A DNA stretch of 64,000 bases, from the NCBI RefSeq assembly GCF_003260265.1, contig NZ_QITQ01000003.1:1-64000 (forward strand). Direction: 5' to 3'. The stretch is from Roseovarius amoyensis (GTDB taxonomy: Bacteria > Pseudomonadota > Alphaproteobacteria > Rhodobacterales > Rhodobacteraceae). Within the stretch, counting starts at the first letter, position 1. The number at the start of each line of letters is the position of its first letter. Positions 1-6,597 of this stretch are shown here, piece after piece. Made by a program: the position numbers and the translations under genes. The notes beneath the pieces are model-generated. The model did no database searches, was not told the DNA's origin, and saw only the letters and a program-made list of their open reading frames with translations.

Positions 1-189
1 GCGCTGGTTCTCCCGGTCCGGGCTGCGCTCGCCGTGTCCTGCACCGCAGACGGCGGCCACCTCGATATCCATCAGCTGCTGCGCGGCACCTCGGACCAGT
101 TCCCGCAGGAAATCCGCATCATCGCTCCTGGCGATCACGCCCGGAAGGTCAATCATGGTCCCGGTCATCGTGCTCTCCATCGTTGTCAT
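1..189 (-). CDS. IS256-family transposase, N-terminal fragment (cut by window edge)
   Basis: Only the first ~63 codons are inside the window; the gene runs off the left edge. The translation contains GAGHGERSPDRENQR, the conserved N-terminal segment of IS256/Mutator-type transposases (known family: DDE transposases that move by a circular intermediate). Three in-frame ATGs occur at 189, 180 and 168; I chose the outermost, and the weak GAGG upstream does not decide between them. No frameshift is visible in the part that can be read. Whether the element is intact cannot be judged here. Confidence 0.8.
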   Translation of the reverse strand, partial: MTTMESTMTGTMIDLPGVIARSDDADFLRELVRGAAQQLMDIEVAAVCGAGHGERSPDRENQR

Positions 190-315
190 CGGTCGTTGAA
201 CAACCTCAGACTACGAAGATGCGCGGTGGCCGCCAGCCCCGGCCGCGCGCTGCGCTACGCCAAAAGGCTCCGCGCGCGGCCTCTTACACCACCCGGTGGG
301 GCACTACCTGCGGTG
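1..315. mobile_element. Right-hand end of an IS256-type insertion sequence (partial)
   Basis: The transposase start lies at 189. The segment 281-315, with TCTTACACCACCCGGTGG and a short palindrome at 290-300, looks like the terminal-repeat region of IS256-type elements. The outer boundary at about 315 is an estimate, because the partner inverted repeat and target duplication are outside the window. The element abuts the nasT upstream region. Confidence 0.45.
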
Positions 316-478
316 CCTCGCTTTCCTGGTTGGTCAACCCACCGCACAAAAAGCAAGCACCCGCACGTTCGGTGCAATTTTTTTGATCATCAACCTGTGT
401 GGCTGCGGCAAAAGACGGTTCCCCCTTGCGATGCATGTTTCTGCATGGATTGAGAAAGGCGCAGAACATCAGAGCATC
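316..478. other. Intergenic region between the IS end and nasT
   Basis: No convincing gene is visible here. It must hold whatever promoter drives nasTS. A short inverted repeat (ATGCATgtttcTGCAT-like, about 430-446) lies ~35 bases before the nasT start; its role is unknown. I do not see a clear -35/-10 pair or a confident sigma54 site. Confidence 0.4.
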
Positions 479-1054
479 ATGAAACTCCACATCGTCATTG
501 TCGAACCGGATGAAGCCCGGGCAAAGCTGGTCATCGACTGCTTGCTGCCACTTGGCCATCAGGTGACGGTTATAGGTGAAGCCTCGGGCCTCGCGCGGCG
601 GGTCTGTGATATCGTGCCCGATATCGTGCTGATCGACATGTCAAATCCGTCACGCGACACGTTGGAGGAAATGGCGCTTGCCTCTGGTCCCAAGGAACGG
701 CCCGTCGCGTTTTTCGTGGATCGTACCGACCGCGACCTGACCCAGCAGGCAATCGAGGCGGGTGTGTCCGCCTATGTGGTTGACGGATTGCAGCCCGACC
801 GCGTGGCATCGGTGATGGATGCCGCGATTGCGCGGTTCCAGATGTTCCGGCGGATGCGGGTGGAACTGGAAACCACCCGCCGCGCGCTGGAAGAACGCAA
901 GCTGATCGACCGCGCCAAGGGCATCCTGATGAAGGCGCGCGGGATTGGCGAGGAAGATGCCTATGCGCTCTTGCGCAAGACGGCGATGGATCAGGGGCGC
1001 AAGGTGGCCGAGGTGGCGGGCGCACTGGTCACGGCGGCGGGGTTGTTGTCATGA
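479..1054 (+). CDS. nasT: NasT, ANTAR-domain nitrate/nitrite response antiterminator
   Basis: 191-residue protein. Residues 1-120 form a response-regulator-like receiver (VIVEPDEA near the N terminus, candidate Asp53 in the beta3 position). Residues ~127-190 form an ANTAR RNA-binding domain (ALEERKLIDRAKGILMKARG). In the known NasST systems, NasT binds paired hexaloop hairpins in nas leader RNA and prevents termination. In the absence of nitrate, NasS holds NasT inactive. A matching leader lies downstream at 2316-2427. The start ATG at 479 puts the receiver beta1 strand right after Met; longer upstream extensions have no domain support. The last four bases overlap nasS (ATGA), implying coupled translation and a 1:1 partner. 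Confidence 0.92.
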   Translation: MKLHIVIVEPDEARAKLVIDCLLPLGHQVTVIGEASGLARRVCDIVPDIVLIDMSNPSRDTLEEMALASGPKERPVAFFVDRTDRDLTQQAIEAGVSAYVVDGLQPDRVASVMDAAIARFQMFRRMRVELETTRRALEERKLIDRAKGILMKARGIGEEDAYALLRKTAMDQGRKVAEVAGALVTAAGLLS

Positions 1055-2220
1055 ATCTGACATCCCTGCGCGTGGGCTTTGTGCCGCTTCTGGATGTGGC
1101 CCCCATCGTCATCGCCCGTGAAATGGGGTTTGCGCAGGCCGAGGGGCTGGGGCTGGAGTTACAGCGCGCACCGTCCTGGTCGAGCCTGCGGGACATGCTG
1201 CTGTGGGGCAAGGTTGACGCGGCGCAGATGCTGGCCCCCGTTCCCGTGGCCATGGCGCTTGGTCTTGGCGGTGCCGTGGCGCGGCTGGATATTCTGCAGG
1301 TTCTGTCGATCAATGGCGATGTCATCGGCGTGTCGCAGGCGCTTGCCGACAGATTACGAGTCCTGGGCCATGACTTTGCCTTTACCGATGCGCGCCGCGC
1401 CGCGGATGATCTTGGGCGGGCGGTTGACGCGCCGTTGCGGATTGGTGTGCCCTTTCCCTATTCCACCCATGTTGAACTGGTCACCTATTGGCTGCGCAAT
1501 ACCGGCCTGACCTATGAGCTATGCACGATCCCGCCCCCGCGCATGGCCGAGGCGCTGGCAGCGGGTGAGGTGGACGCGTTCTGCGTGGGCGAGCCCTGGG
1601 GCTCGGTTGCGGTAGAGTTGGGGGCGGGCACGCTGCTGTTGCCGGGCCGCGCTATCTGGGCGGTTGCGCCCGAAAAGGTGCTGGCCGTGCGCCATGACCG
1701 GGCGGATGCAAACCCCGCGCTGACCGGTCGCCTGATGCGCGCCGTCTGGCGCGCGGCCAAATGGCTGAGCGTGCCCGAAAACCGCCTGATTGCGTCGGAA
1801 ATTCTGGCGCGGCCCGAATATGTCAACGCGCCGGTCGAGATGCTGGACCGCGCCCTGCGTGGTGAAATGGTGATCTCTGCAAGGGGCGAAATGCGGCAGG
1901 TGCCGGACATGATCCGTTTCTTTGACGGTGCGGCTACTTTTCCGTGGCGGTCACAGGTGGCATGGTTCGCTGCGCAACTCGCCAGGCGTCAGGGGCTTGA
2001 TGCCGTTCGCAGCATGGCGGCGGCTAAGGTGATCTGCCGGACCGATCTGTATCGGCAAAACCTGCGCGCCGCCGGGGCGGACCTGCCCGGTGCATCGGAA
2101 AAGCTGGAGGGCAGTCTGCATCATCCAACGGCTGTTGCGTCGGAGCAGGGGCAGATGATTCTTGCGCCGGATGCTTTCTTTGATGGTCAGATTTTTGACG
2201 CCACCACCGATTTGCGCTGA
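1051..2220 (+). CDS. nasS: NasS, cytoplasmic nitrate sensor (NrtA-like solute-binding fold)
   Basis: 389 residues, homologous along its length to the NrtA/CmpA nitrate-binding family but starting directly with the mature fold (MNLTSLRVGFVPLLDVAPIV) and with no signal peptide. This marks it as the NasS sensor rather than a transport protein. Shared landmarks with nrtA downstream include a GVPFPYSTH segment (MVFPVSTH in NrtA) and a VGEPW segment. Its start codon overlaps the nasT stop. By the known NasST model it binds nitrate or nitrite and releases NasT to act on the leader RNA. A 251-base leader separates it from nrtA. Confidence 0.9.
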   Translation: MNLTSLRVGFVPLLDVAPIVIAREMGFAQAEGLGLELQRAPSWSSLRDMLLWGKVDAAQMLAPVPVAMALGLGGAVARLDILQVLSINGDVIGVSQALADRLRVLGHDFAFTDARRAADDLGRAVDAPLRIGVPFPYSTHVELVTYWLRNTGLTYELCTIPPPRMAEALAAGEVDAFCVGEPWGSVAVELGAGTLLLPGRAIWAVAPEKVLAVRHDRADANPALTGRLMRAVWRAAKWLSVPENRLIASEILARPEYVNAPVEMLDRALRGEMVISARGEMRQVPDMIRFFDGAATFPWRSQVAWFAAQLARRQGLDAVRSMAAAKVICRTDLYRQNLRAAGADLPGASEKLEGSLHHPTAVASEQGQMILAPDAFFDGQIFDATTDLR

Positions 2221-2315
2221 AATTTTGTGCATCAAAATGCTGCAACTGCAAAATGATCGTTTCCTGCCGGGTTTTTCTTGTCTTCGTGACCGCCGCTATG
2301 GATGGTTAGCCTAAG

Positions 2316-2365
2316 CGATCCGGCAATGTTGTCGGGTTGGAACATAGGGGTTCAATGCCGAACCC
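2316..2365 (+). promoter_or_regulatory. ANTAR-target leader RNA: two hexaloop hairpins
   Basis: Hairpin P1 is 2316-2339, core CCGGC-AATGTT-GTCGG, with a 9-pair stem including G-U pairs. Hairpin P2 is 2348-2365, GGGTTC-AATGCC-GAACCC, with six perfect pairs. Both loops are exactly six bases with A at position 1 and G at position 4, the established ANTAR-target signature. They are separated by 8 bases, and the terminator at 2378-2427 follows. nasT/nasS immediately upstream supply the cognate regulator. Inference: NasT binding stabilises this pair and permits read-through into nrtA-nasA. Confidence 0.88.
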
Positions 2366-2377
2366 TCATAGGCACAG

Positions 2378-2427
2378 CCGCCTGACCAGATTGCGCATTC
2401 CCGCGCAGGATTGGTCGGCGGTTTTTT
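2378..2427 (+). terminator. Leader intrinsic terminator (attenuator) before nrtA
   Basis: Stem CCGCC (2378-2382) plus GACCA (2384-2388), with one bulged T, pairs with TGGTC (2412-2416) and GGCGG (2417-2421). An inner stem TGCGC/GCGCA closes a six-base loop. Six T residues follow at 2422-2427. It lies wholly in the leader, 44 bases before the nrtA start, so it should stop transcription unless relieved. Confidence 0.87.
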
Positions 2428-2471
2428 CGTTTCATGCCCAAACAATCGGGCCACAGCCAGAGGATATCCCC

Positions 2472-3836
2472 ATGATCCGCAAGCTTTTCACAACAACCGT
2501 CCTGATCGCCGCCCTGGGCGGAACAGTGTCGCAGGCCGATACATTTCCCGAAGTCGAGGATCTGACCCTCGGCTTTATCAAGCTGACTGACATGGCCCCT
2601 CTGGCCATCGCCTATGAAAAGGGCTTTTTCGAGGATGAGGGCCTGTTCGTGACGCTGGAGGCGCAGGCCAACTGGAAGGTGCTGCTGGACGGCGTGATCG
2701 ACGGAAACCTGCACGGCGCGCACATGCTCGCGGGTCAGCCGCTGGCCGCGACCATCGGTTTTGGCACCTCGGCGCATATCGTCACGCCCTTCGTGATGGA
2801 CCTGAACGGCAACGCCACGACCGTTTCCAACGAGGTCTGGGAGCTGATGCGCCCGGCCATCCCGTCCGATGCCGAGGGCAAGCCCGTCCATCCGATTTCC
2901 GCCGCGGCCCTGCGCCCCGCGCTGGAGGCATTCGCAAGCCAGGGCCGACCGTTCAACATGGGCATGGTGTTCCCGGTCTCGACCCATAATTTCGAACTGC
3001 GCTACTGGCTGGCGGCGGGCGGCGTGCACCCCGGTTTCTACAGCGCGGACAACATCTCCAGCCAGATCGGGGCAGAGGCGTTGTTGTCCGTCACCCCGCC
3101 ACCGCAGATGCCCGCGACATTGGAGGCGGGCACCATATCGGGCTATACCGTGGGCGAGCCGTGGAACCAGCAGGCGGTCGCCATGGGAATCGGCGTGCCG
3201 GTTGCGACCGATCTCGATATCTTTCCGATGCGCGCCGAAAAGGTACTCGGCCTGCGCGCGGATTTCGTCGAGGAAAACCCCAACACGGTGCGCGCGCTGA
3301 CCCGCGCCCTGATCCGTGCCACGATCTGGCTGGATGAGGACGACAACGCCAACCGCGAAGAGGCCGTGCAGATCATCAGCCGCCCGAACTATGTCGGGGC
3401 CGACGCGGAGGTGCTGCGCAATTCCATGACAGGGACGTTCGAATTCGAGGCGGGCGATGTACGCCCGGTACCGGATTTCAACGTCTTCTCGCGCTATTAC
3501 GCCAACTATCCCTATACGTCGGATGCGGTCTGGTATCTGACCCAGATGCGCCGCTGGGGCCAGATCACGCAAGCGCAAAGCGATGAATGGTTCATCGAGA
3601 CCGCGCAAAGCGTGTTCCTGTCTGACCTGTTCGAGGCTGCCGCGCAATCGCTGGTCGATGACGGGCTGGCCCCGGCCGGGATGTTCCCCTTTGGCAGCGA
3701 TGGGTTCCGCGACGTGGTGGATCACGCCATCGATGGTGTGCCTTTCGATGCCCGTCAGCCGAATGCCTATATCGACAGCCTGCCGATTGGCCTGAAGGGC
3801 ACGCAGATCATCGTGGGCACAGAGGTGCAGGGCTGA
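2472..3836 (+). CDS. nrtA: Periplasmic nitrate-binding protein of ABC transporter
   Basis: 454 residues from the ATG at 2472, which gives a clean signal peptide (MIRKLFTTTVLIAALGGTVSQA, cleavage after ~22). The reading frame is open further upstream but would run through the leader hairpins, so I reject an earlier start. The mature part is an NrtA/CmpA-type solute-binding protein (LGFIKLTDMAPLAIAYEKGF, YTVGEPWNQQAV) that delivers nitrate to NrtB. It is a paralogue of nasS two genes upstream. It is the first gene downstream of the attenuator, 26 bases before nrtB. Confidence 0.93.
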   Translation: MIRKLFTTTVLIAALGGTVSQADTFPEVEDLTLGFIKLTDMAPLAIAYEKGFFEDEGLFVTLEAQANWKVLLDGVIDGNLHGAHMLAGQPLAATIGFGTSAHIVTPFVMDLNGNATTVSNEVWELMRPAIPSDAEGKPVHPISAAALRPALEAFASQGRPFNMGMVFPVSTHNFELRYWLAAGGVHPGFYSADNISSQIGAEALLSVTPPPQMPATLEAGTISGYTVGEPWNQQAVAMGIGVPVATDLDIFPMRAEKVLGLRADFVEENPNTVRALTRALIRATIWLDEDDNANREEAVQIISRPNYVGADAEVLRNSMTGTFEFEAGDVRPVPDFNVFSRYYANYPYTSDAVWYLTQMRRWGQITQAQSDEWFIETAQSVFLSDLFEAAAQSLVDDGLAPAGMFPFGSDGFRDVVDHAIDGVPFDARQPNAYIDSLPIGLKGTQIIVGTEVQG

Positions 3837-3862
3837 GGCCCGGCGCAAAAGGAGTGTATGAG

Positions 3863-4933
3863 ATGACTGCAATCGACCCTGCCGAAGTCCTCGCAGAGCG
3901 CCGCGCACGCCTGTTCACCCGGATCAACAAGTTCGACGGCTGGTTCAAGGTGCTTGGCCTGTCCTTCATGACGCCGCTGCTGCGCGCCGCCGCCGGGGAT
4001 AACCCAAAGGCGCAGGCAAAACAGATCTGGCAACTGCTGGGCGTGCCTGTTCTGGCGATCCTCGGGTTTCTGCTGCTTTGGGGCACTTTGGCGCCAAAGG
4101 TCGAAACCTCGCTGGGCGCCATTCCCGGCCCGGCGAAGGTCTGGGAACAGGTTGGCGTGCTTCATGCCAATCATGTGGCCGAACGCGCCCGCCGCGCGGA
4201 TTTCATGGATCGTCAGGCAGTGCGCAACGCAGAACTGATCGCCGCCGGGCAGGCCGACCGCGTGCGCGAACGGCCCTATACCGGATCGCCCACCTATTAT
4301 GACCAGATATGGACGTCGGTGCAGACCGTATTCTTTGGCTTTGTCATAGCCACCGCAATTGCCGTGCCGCTTGGCATTGCGGCGGGCCTCTCGCCCACGA
4401 CGAATGCCGCGCTGAACCCTCTGATCCAGATATTCAAACCAGTGAGTCCGCTGGCGTGGCTGCCGATCGTCACGATGGTCGTCTCAGCCGTCTATGTCAC
4501 GCAGGATGGCCTGTTTTCACGCGCCTTCCTGACCTCGGCGATCACGGTGACGCTTTGTTCGCTCTGGCCGACGCTCATCAACACGGCCCTTGGCGTGGCC
4601 AGCATCGACCGCGACCTGATCTCGGTCAGCCGGGTGCTCAAGCTCAACACATGGACCAAGATCACCCGGCTGGTGCTGCCCTCGGCCTTGCCGCTGATCT
4701 TTACCGGGTTGCGGCTGTCGCTTGGGGTGGGCTGGATGGTGCTGATTGCCGCTGAAATGCTGGCGCAGAACCCCGGCCTTGGCAAATTCGTCTGGGATCA
4801 GTTCCAGAACGGGTCTTCCGCCAGCCTCGCGCAGATCATGGTGGCGGTGTTCACCATCGGGATCATCGGCTTCTTGCTGGACCGGCTGATGTTCGCGCTG
4901 CAATCACTTTTCACCTTCTCGAATAACCGGTGA
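3863..4933 (+). CDS. nrtB: Nitrate ABC transporter permease
   Basis: 356 residues from the ATG at 3863, preceded by AAGGAG eight bases upstream; an in-frame GTG at 3854 sits inside that ribosome site. It has one N-terminal membrane segment (~residues 52-72), a hydrophilic stretch, then the BPD_transp_1 permease domain with the EAA-type loop in the second half. This is longer than the ~280 residues usual for cyanobacterial NrtB because of the N-terminal part, a form I associate with proteobacterial homologues. It forms the inner-membrane channel with the double ATPase encoded next. Confidence 0.9.
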   Translation: MTAIDPAEVLAERRARLFTRINKFDGWFKVLGLSFMTPLLRAAAGDNPKAQAKQIWQLLGVPVLAILGFLLLWGTLAPKVETSLGAIPGPAKVWEQVGVLHANHVAERARRADFMDRQAVRNAELIAAGQADRVRERPYTGSPTYYDQIWTSVQTVFFGFVIATAIAVPLGIAAGLSPTTNAALNPLIQIFKPVSPLAWLPIVTMVVSAVYVTQDGLFSRAFLTSAITVTLCSLWPTLINTALGVASIDRDLISVSRVLKLNTWTKITRLVLPSALPLIFTGLRLSLGVGWMVLIAAEMLAQNPGLGKFVWDQFQNGSSASLAQIMVAVFTIGIIGFLLDRLMFALQSLFTFSNNR

Positions 4934-4938
4934 TCACC

Positions 4939-6597
4939 ATGAGCATTGTAGAATTCAAGAACGTTTGCAAAGGCTTCGGCACGGGGCTGGACCGCGAGGA
5001 GGTGCTGAGAAACATCACCCTCTCGGTCGAGGAGGGCGAATTTCTGGCGATCCTGGGGTTTTCCGGCACCGGCAAGACCACGCTGATAAACCAGATCGCG
5101 GGCCTGGCCCAACCCGACAGCGGGCAGGTCCTGTTCAAGGGCCAGCCAATCACCGGGCCGGGGCCGGAACGGGGGCTGGTGTTCCAGTCCTATTCGCTGA
5201 TGCCGTGGCTGACGGTCGCGGGCAATGTGGCGCTGGCGGTGGATGCGGTGCACAAATCCGCCAGCCGCGCGGAACGCGCCGCGATGGTCGACAGGTTCAT
5301 CGCCATGGTGGGGCTGAGCCACGCCAAGGGGCGGCGGCCCGCCGAACTGTCGGGCGGGATGCGGCAACGGGTGTCGGTGGCGCGGGCGCTGGCGATGAAT
5401 CCGCAGGTGCTGCTGCTTGATGAGCCGCTTTCGGCGCTCGACGCGCTGACGCGCGCCAATCTGCAGGACGAGATCACCCGCATCTGGCAGGCCGACCGGA
5501 AAACCGTGGTCCTGATCACCAATGATGTGGATGAGGCGCTGCTGCTTGCGGACCGCATCGTGCCGCTGAACCCCGACGGCACGCTGGGGACTCCGTTCAA
5601 GGTGTCGGTCCCGCGCCCCCGGGTGCGCACCGCGATGAACAATGACCCGACGTTCAAGCGGCTGCGCGCCGAAGTCACGAAATACCTGATGGATGTGGGC
5701 ATCGCTGCCAAGCTCGAGGAAACGCGGCATTTGCCGCAGGTCACGCCCATTCACGATGCGCCCAAGGCTTATGCCGAGGCTGCGAAAAGCAGGATTCAGA
5801 ACAAGTATCTGGAATTTTCGCAACTCTCCAAGGTCTATCCAACGCCCGAGGGGCCGTTGACCGTGGTGGACCGGTTCGACCTGAAGGTGAAGAAGGGCGA
5901 ATTTATCAGCCTGATCGGCCATTCGGGCTGTGGCAAATCCACCGTCCTGACCATGGCGGCGGGATTGAACGAAATCTCGGGCGGCGCGATCATGCTTGAT
6001 GGCCGCGCGGTGGAAGGGGCCGATCCCGAGCGCGCGGTGGTGTTCCAGTCGCCCAGCCTGTTTCCCTGGCTGAGTGCCAAGGAAAACGTGGCCATCGGGG
6101 TGGACCGCGTCTATCCCCGCGCGTCCCGTGCCGAACGGCAGGAGGTGGTGGAATACTATCTCGAACGCGTGGGATTGGGCGACGCGATGGAACGCATGGC
6201 GGCGGACATGTCCAACGGCATGAAACAGCGTGTCGGCATCGCGCGCGCCTTTGCGCTCTCGCCGAAACTGCTGCTGCTCGATGAACCCTTCGGGATGCTG
6301 GACAGCCTGACCCGCTGGGAATTGCAGGAGGTGTTGATGGAGGTCTGGTCGCGCACCAAGGTCACCGCAGTCTGCGTCACCCATGACGTGGATGAGGCAA
6401 TCCTGCTGGCCGACCGCGTGGTGATGATGACCAACGGCCCGCGTGCGCGCATCGGCAAGATCGTCGATGTGAACCTGCCGCGCCCGCGCACCCGAAAGGC
6501 CCTGCTGGAACACCCCGATTACTACACATACCGCGCCGAGATTCTGCAATTCCTTGAGGATTACGAACACGGCGCAAGCAAGAAGGATGCCGCGTGA
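4939..6597 (+). CDS. Nitrate ABC transporter ATPase, tandem double-NBD fusion (NrtCD type)
   Basis: 552 residues from the ATG at 4939 (an in-frame GTG at 4930 overlaps the nrtB stop). Two complete nucleotide-binding domains are joined by a ~75-residue linker. NBD1 has Walker A GFSGTGKTT (40-48), signature LSGGMRQR (137-144), Walker B LLLLDEP, but Asn195 (ITNDVDEA) where the switch histidine should be. NBD2 has Walker A GHSGCGKST (327-335), switch His482 (VTHDVDEA), but a degenerate signature MSNGMKQR (424-431). Both ATPase subunits are thus made as one chain that should pair with two NrtB copies. The stop overlaps the nirB start (TGATG). Confidence 0.9.
   Translation: MSIVEFKNVCKGFGTGLDREEVLRNITLSVEEGEFLAILGFSGTGKTTLINQIAGLAQPDSGQVLFKGQPITGPGPERGLVFQSYSLMPWLTVAGNVALAVDAVHKSASRAERAAMVDRFIAMVGLSHAKGRRPAELSGGMRQRVSVARALAMNPQVLLLDEPLSALDALTRANLQDEITRIWQADRKTVVLITNDVDEALLLADRIVPLNPDGTLGTPFKVSVPRPRVRTAMNNDPTFKRLRAEVTKYLMDVGIAAKLEETRHLPQVTPIHDAPKAYAEAAKSRIQNKYLEFSQLSKVYPTPEGPLTVVDRFDLKVKKGEFISLIGHSGCGKSTVLTMAAGLNEISGGAIMLDGRAVEGADPERAVVFQSPSLFPWLSAKENVAIGVDRVYPRASRAERQEVVEYYLERVGLGDAMERMAADMSNGMKQRVGIARAFALSPKLLLLDEPFGMLDSLTRWELQEVLMEVWSRTKVTAVCVTHDVDEAILLADRVVMMTNGPRARIGKIVDVNLPRPRTRKALLEHPDYYTYRAEILQFLEDYEHGASKKDAA

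Noticed and set aside
2352..3908. 518-codon open frame on the minus strand opposite nrtA
   Set aside because: Codon-bias shadow of nrtA: the composition is His/Arg/Gly-rich and there is no domain or ribosome site. The same applies to the long minus-strand frames at 4798-6570, 6561-8474 and 9760-11178.
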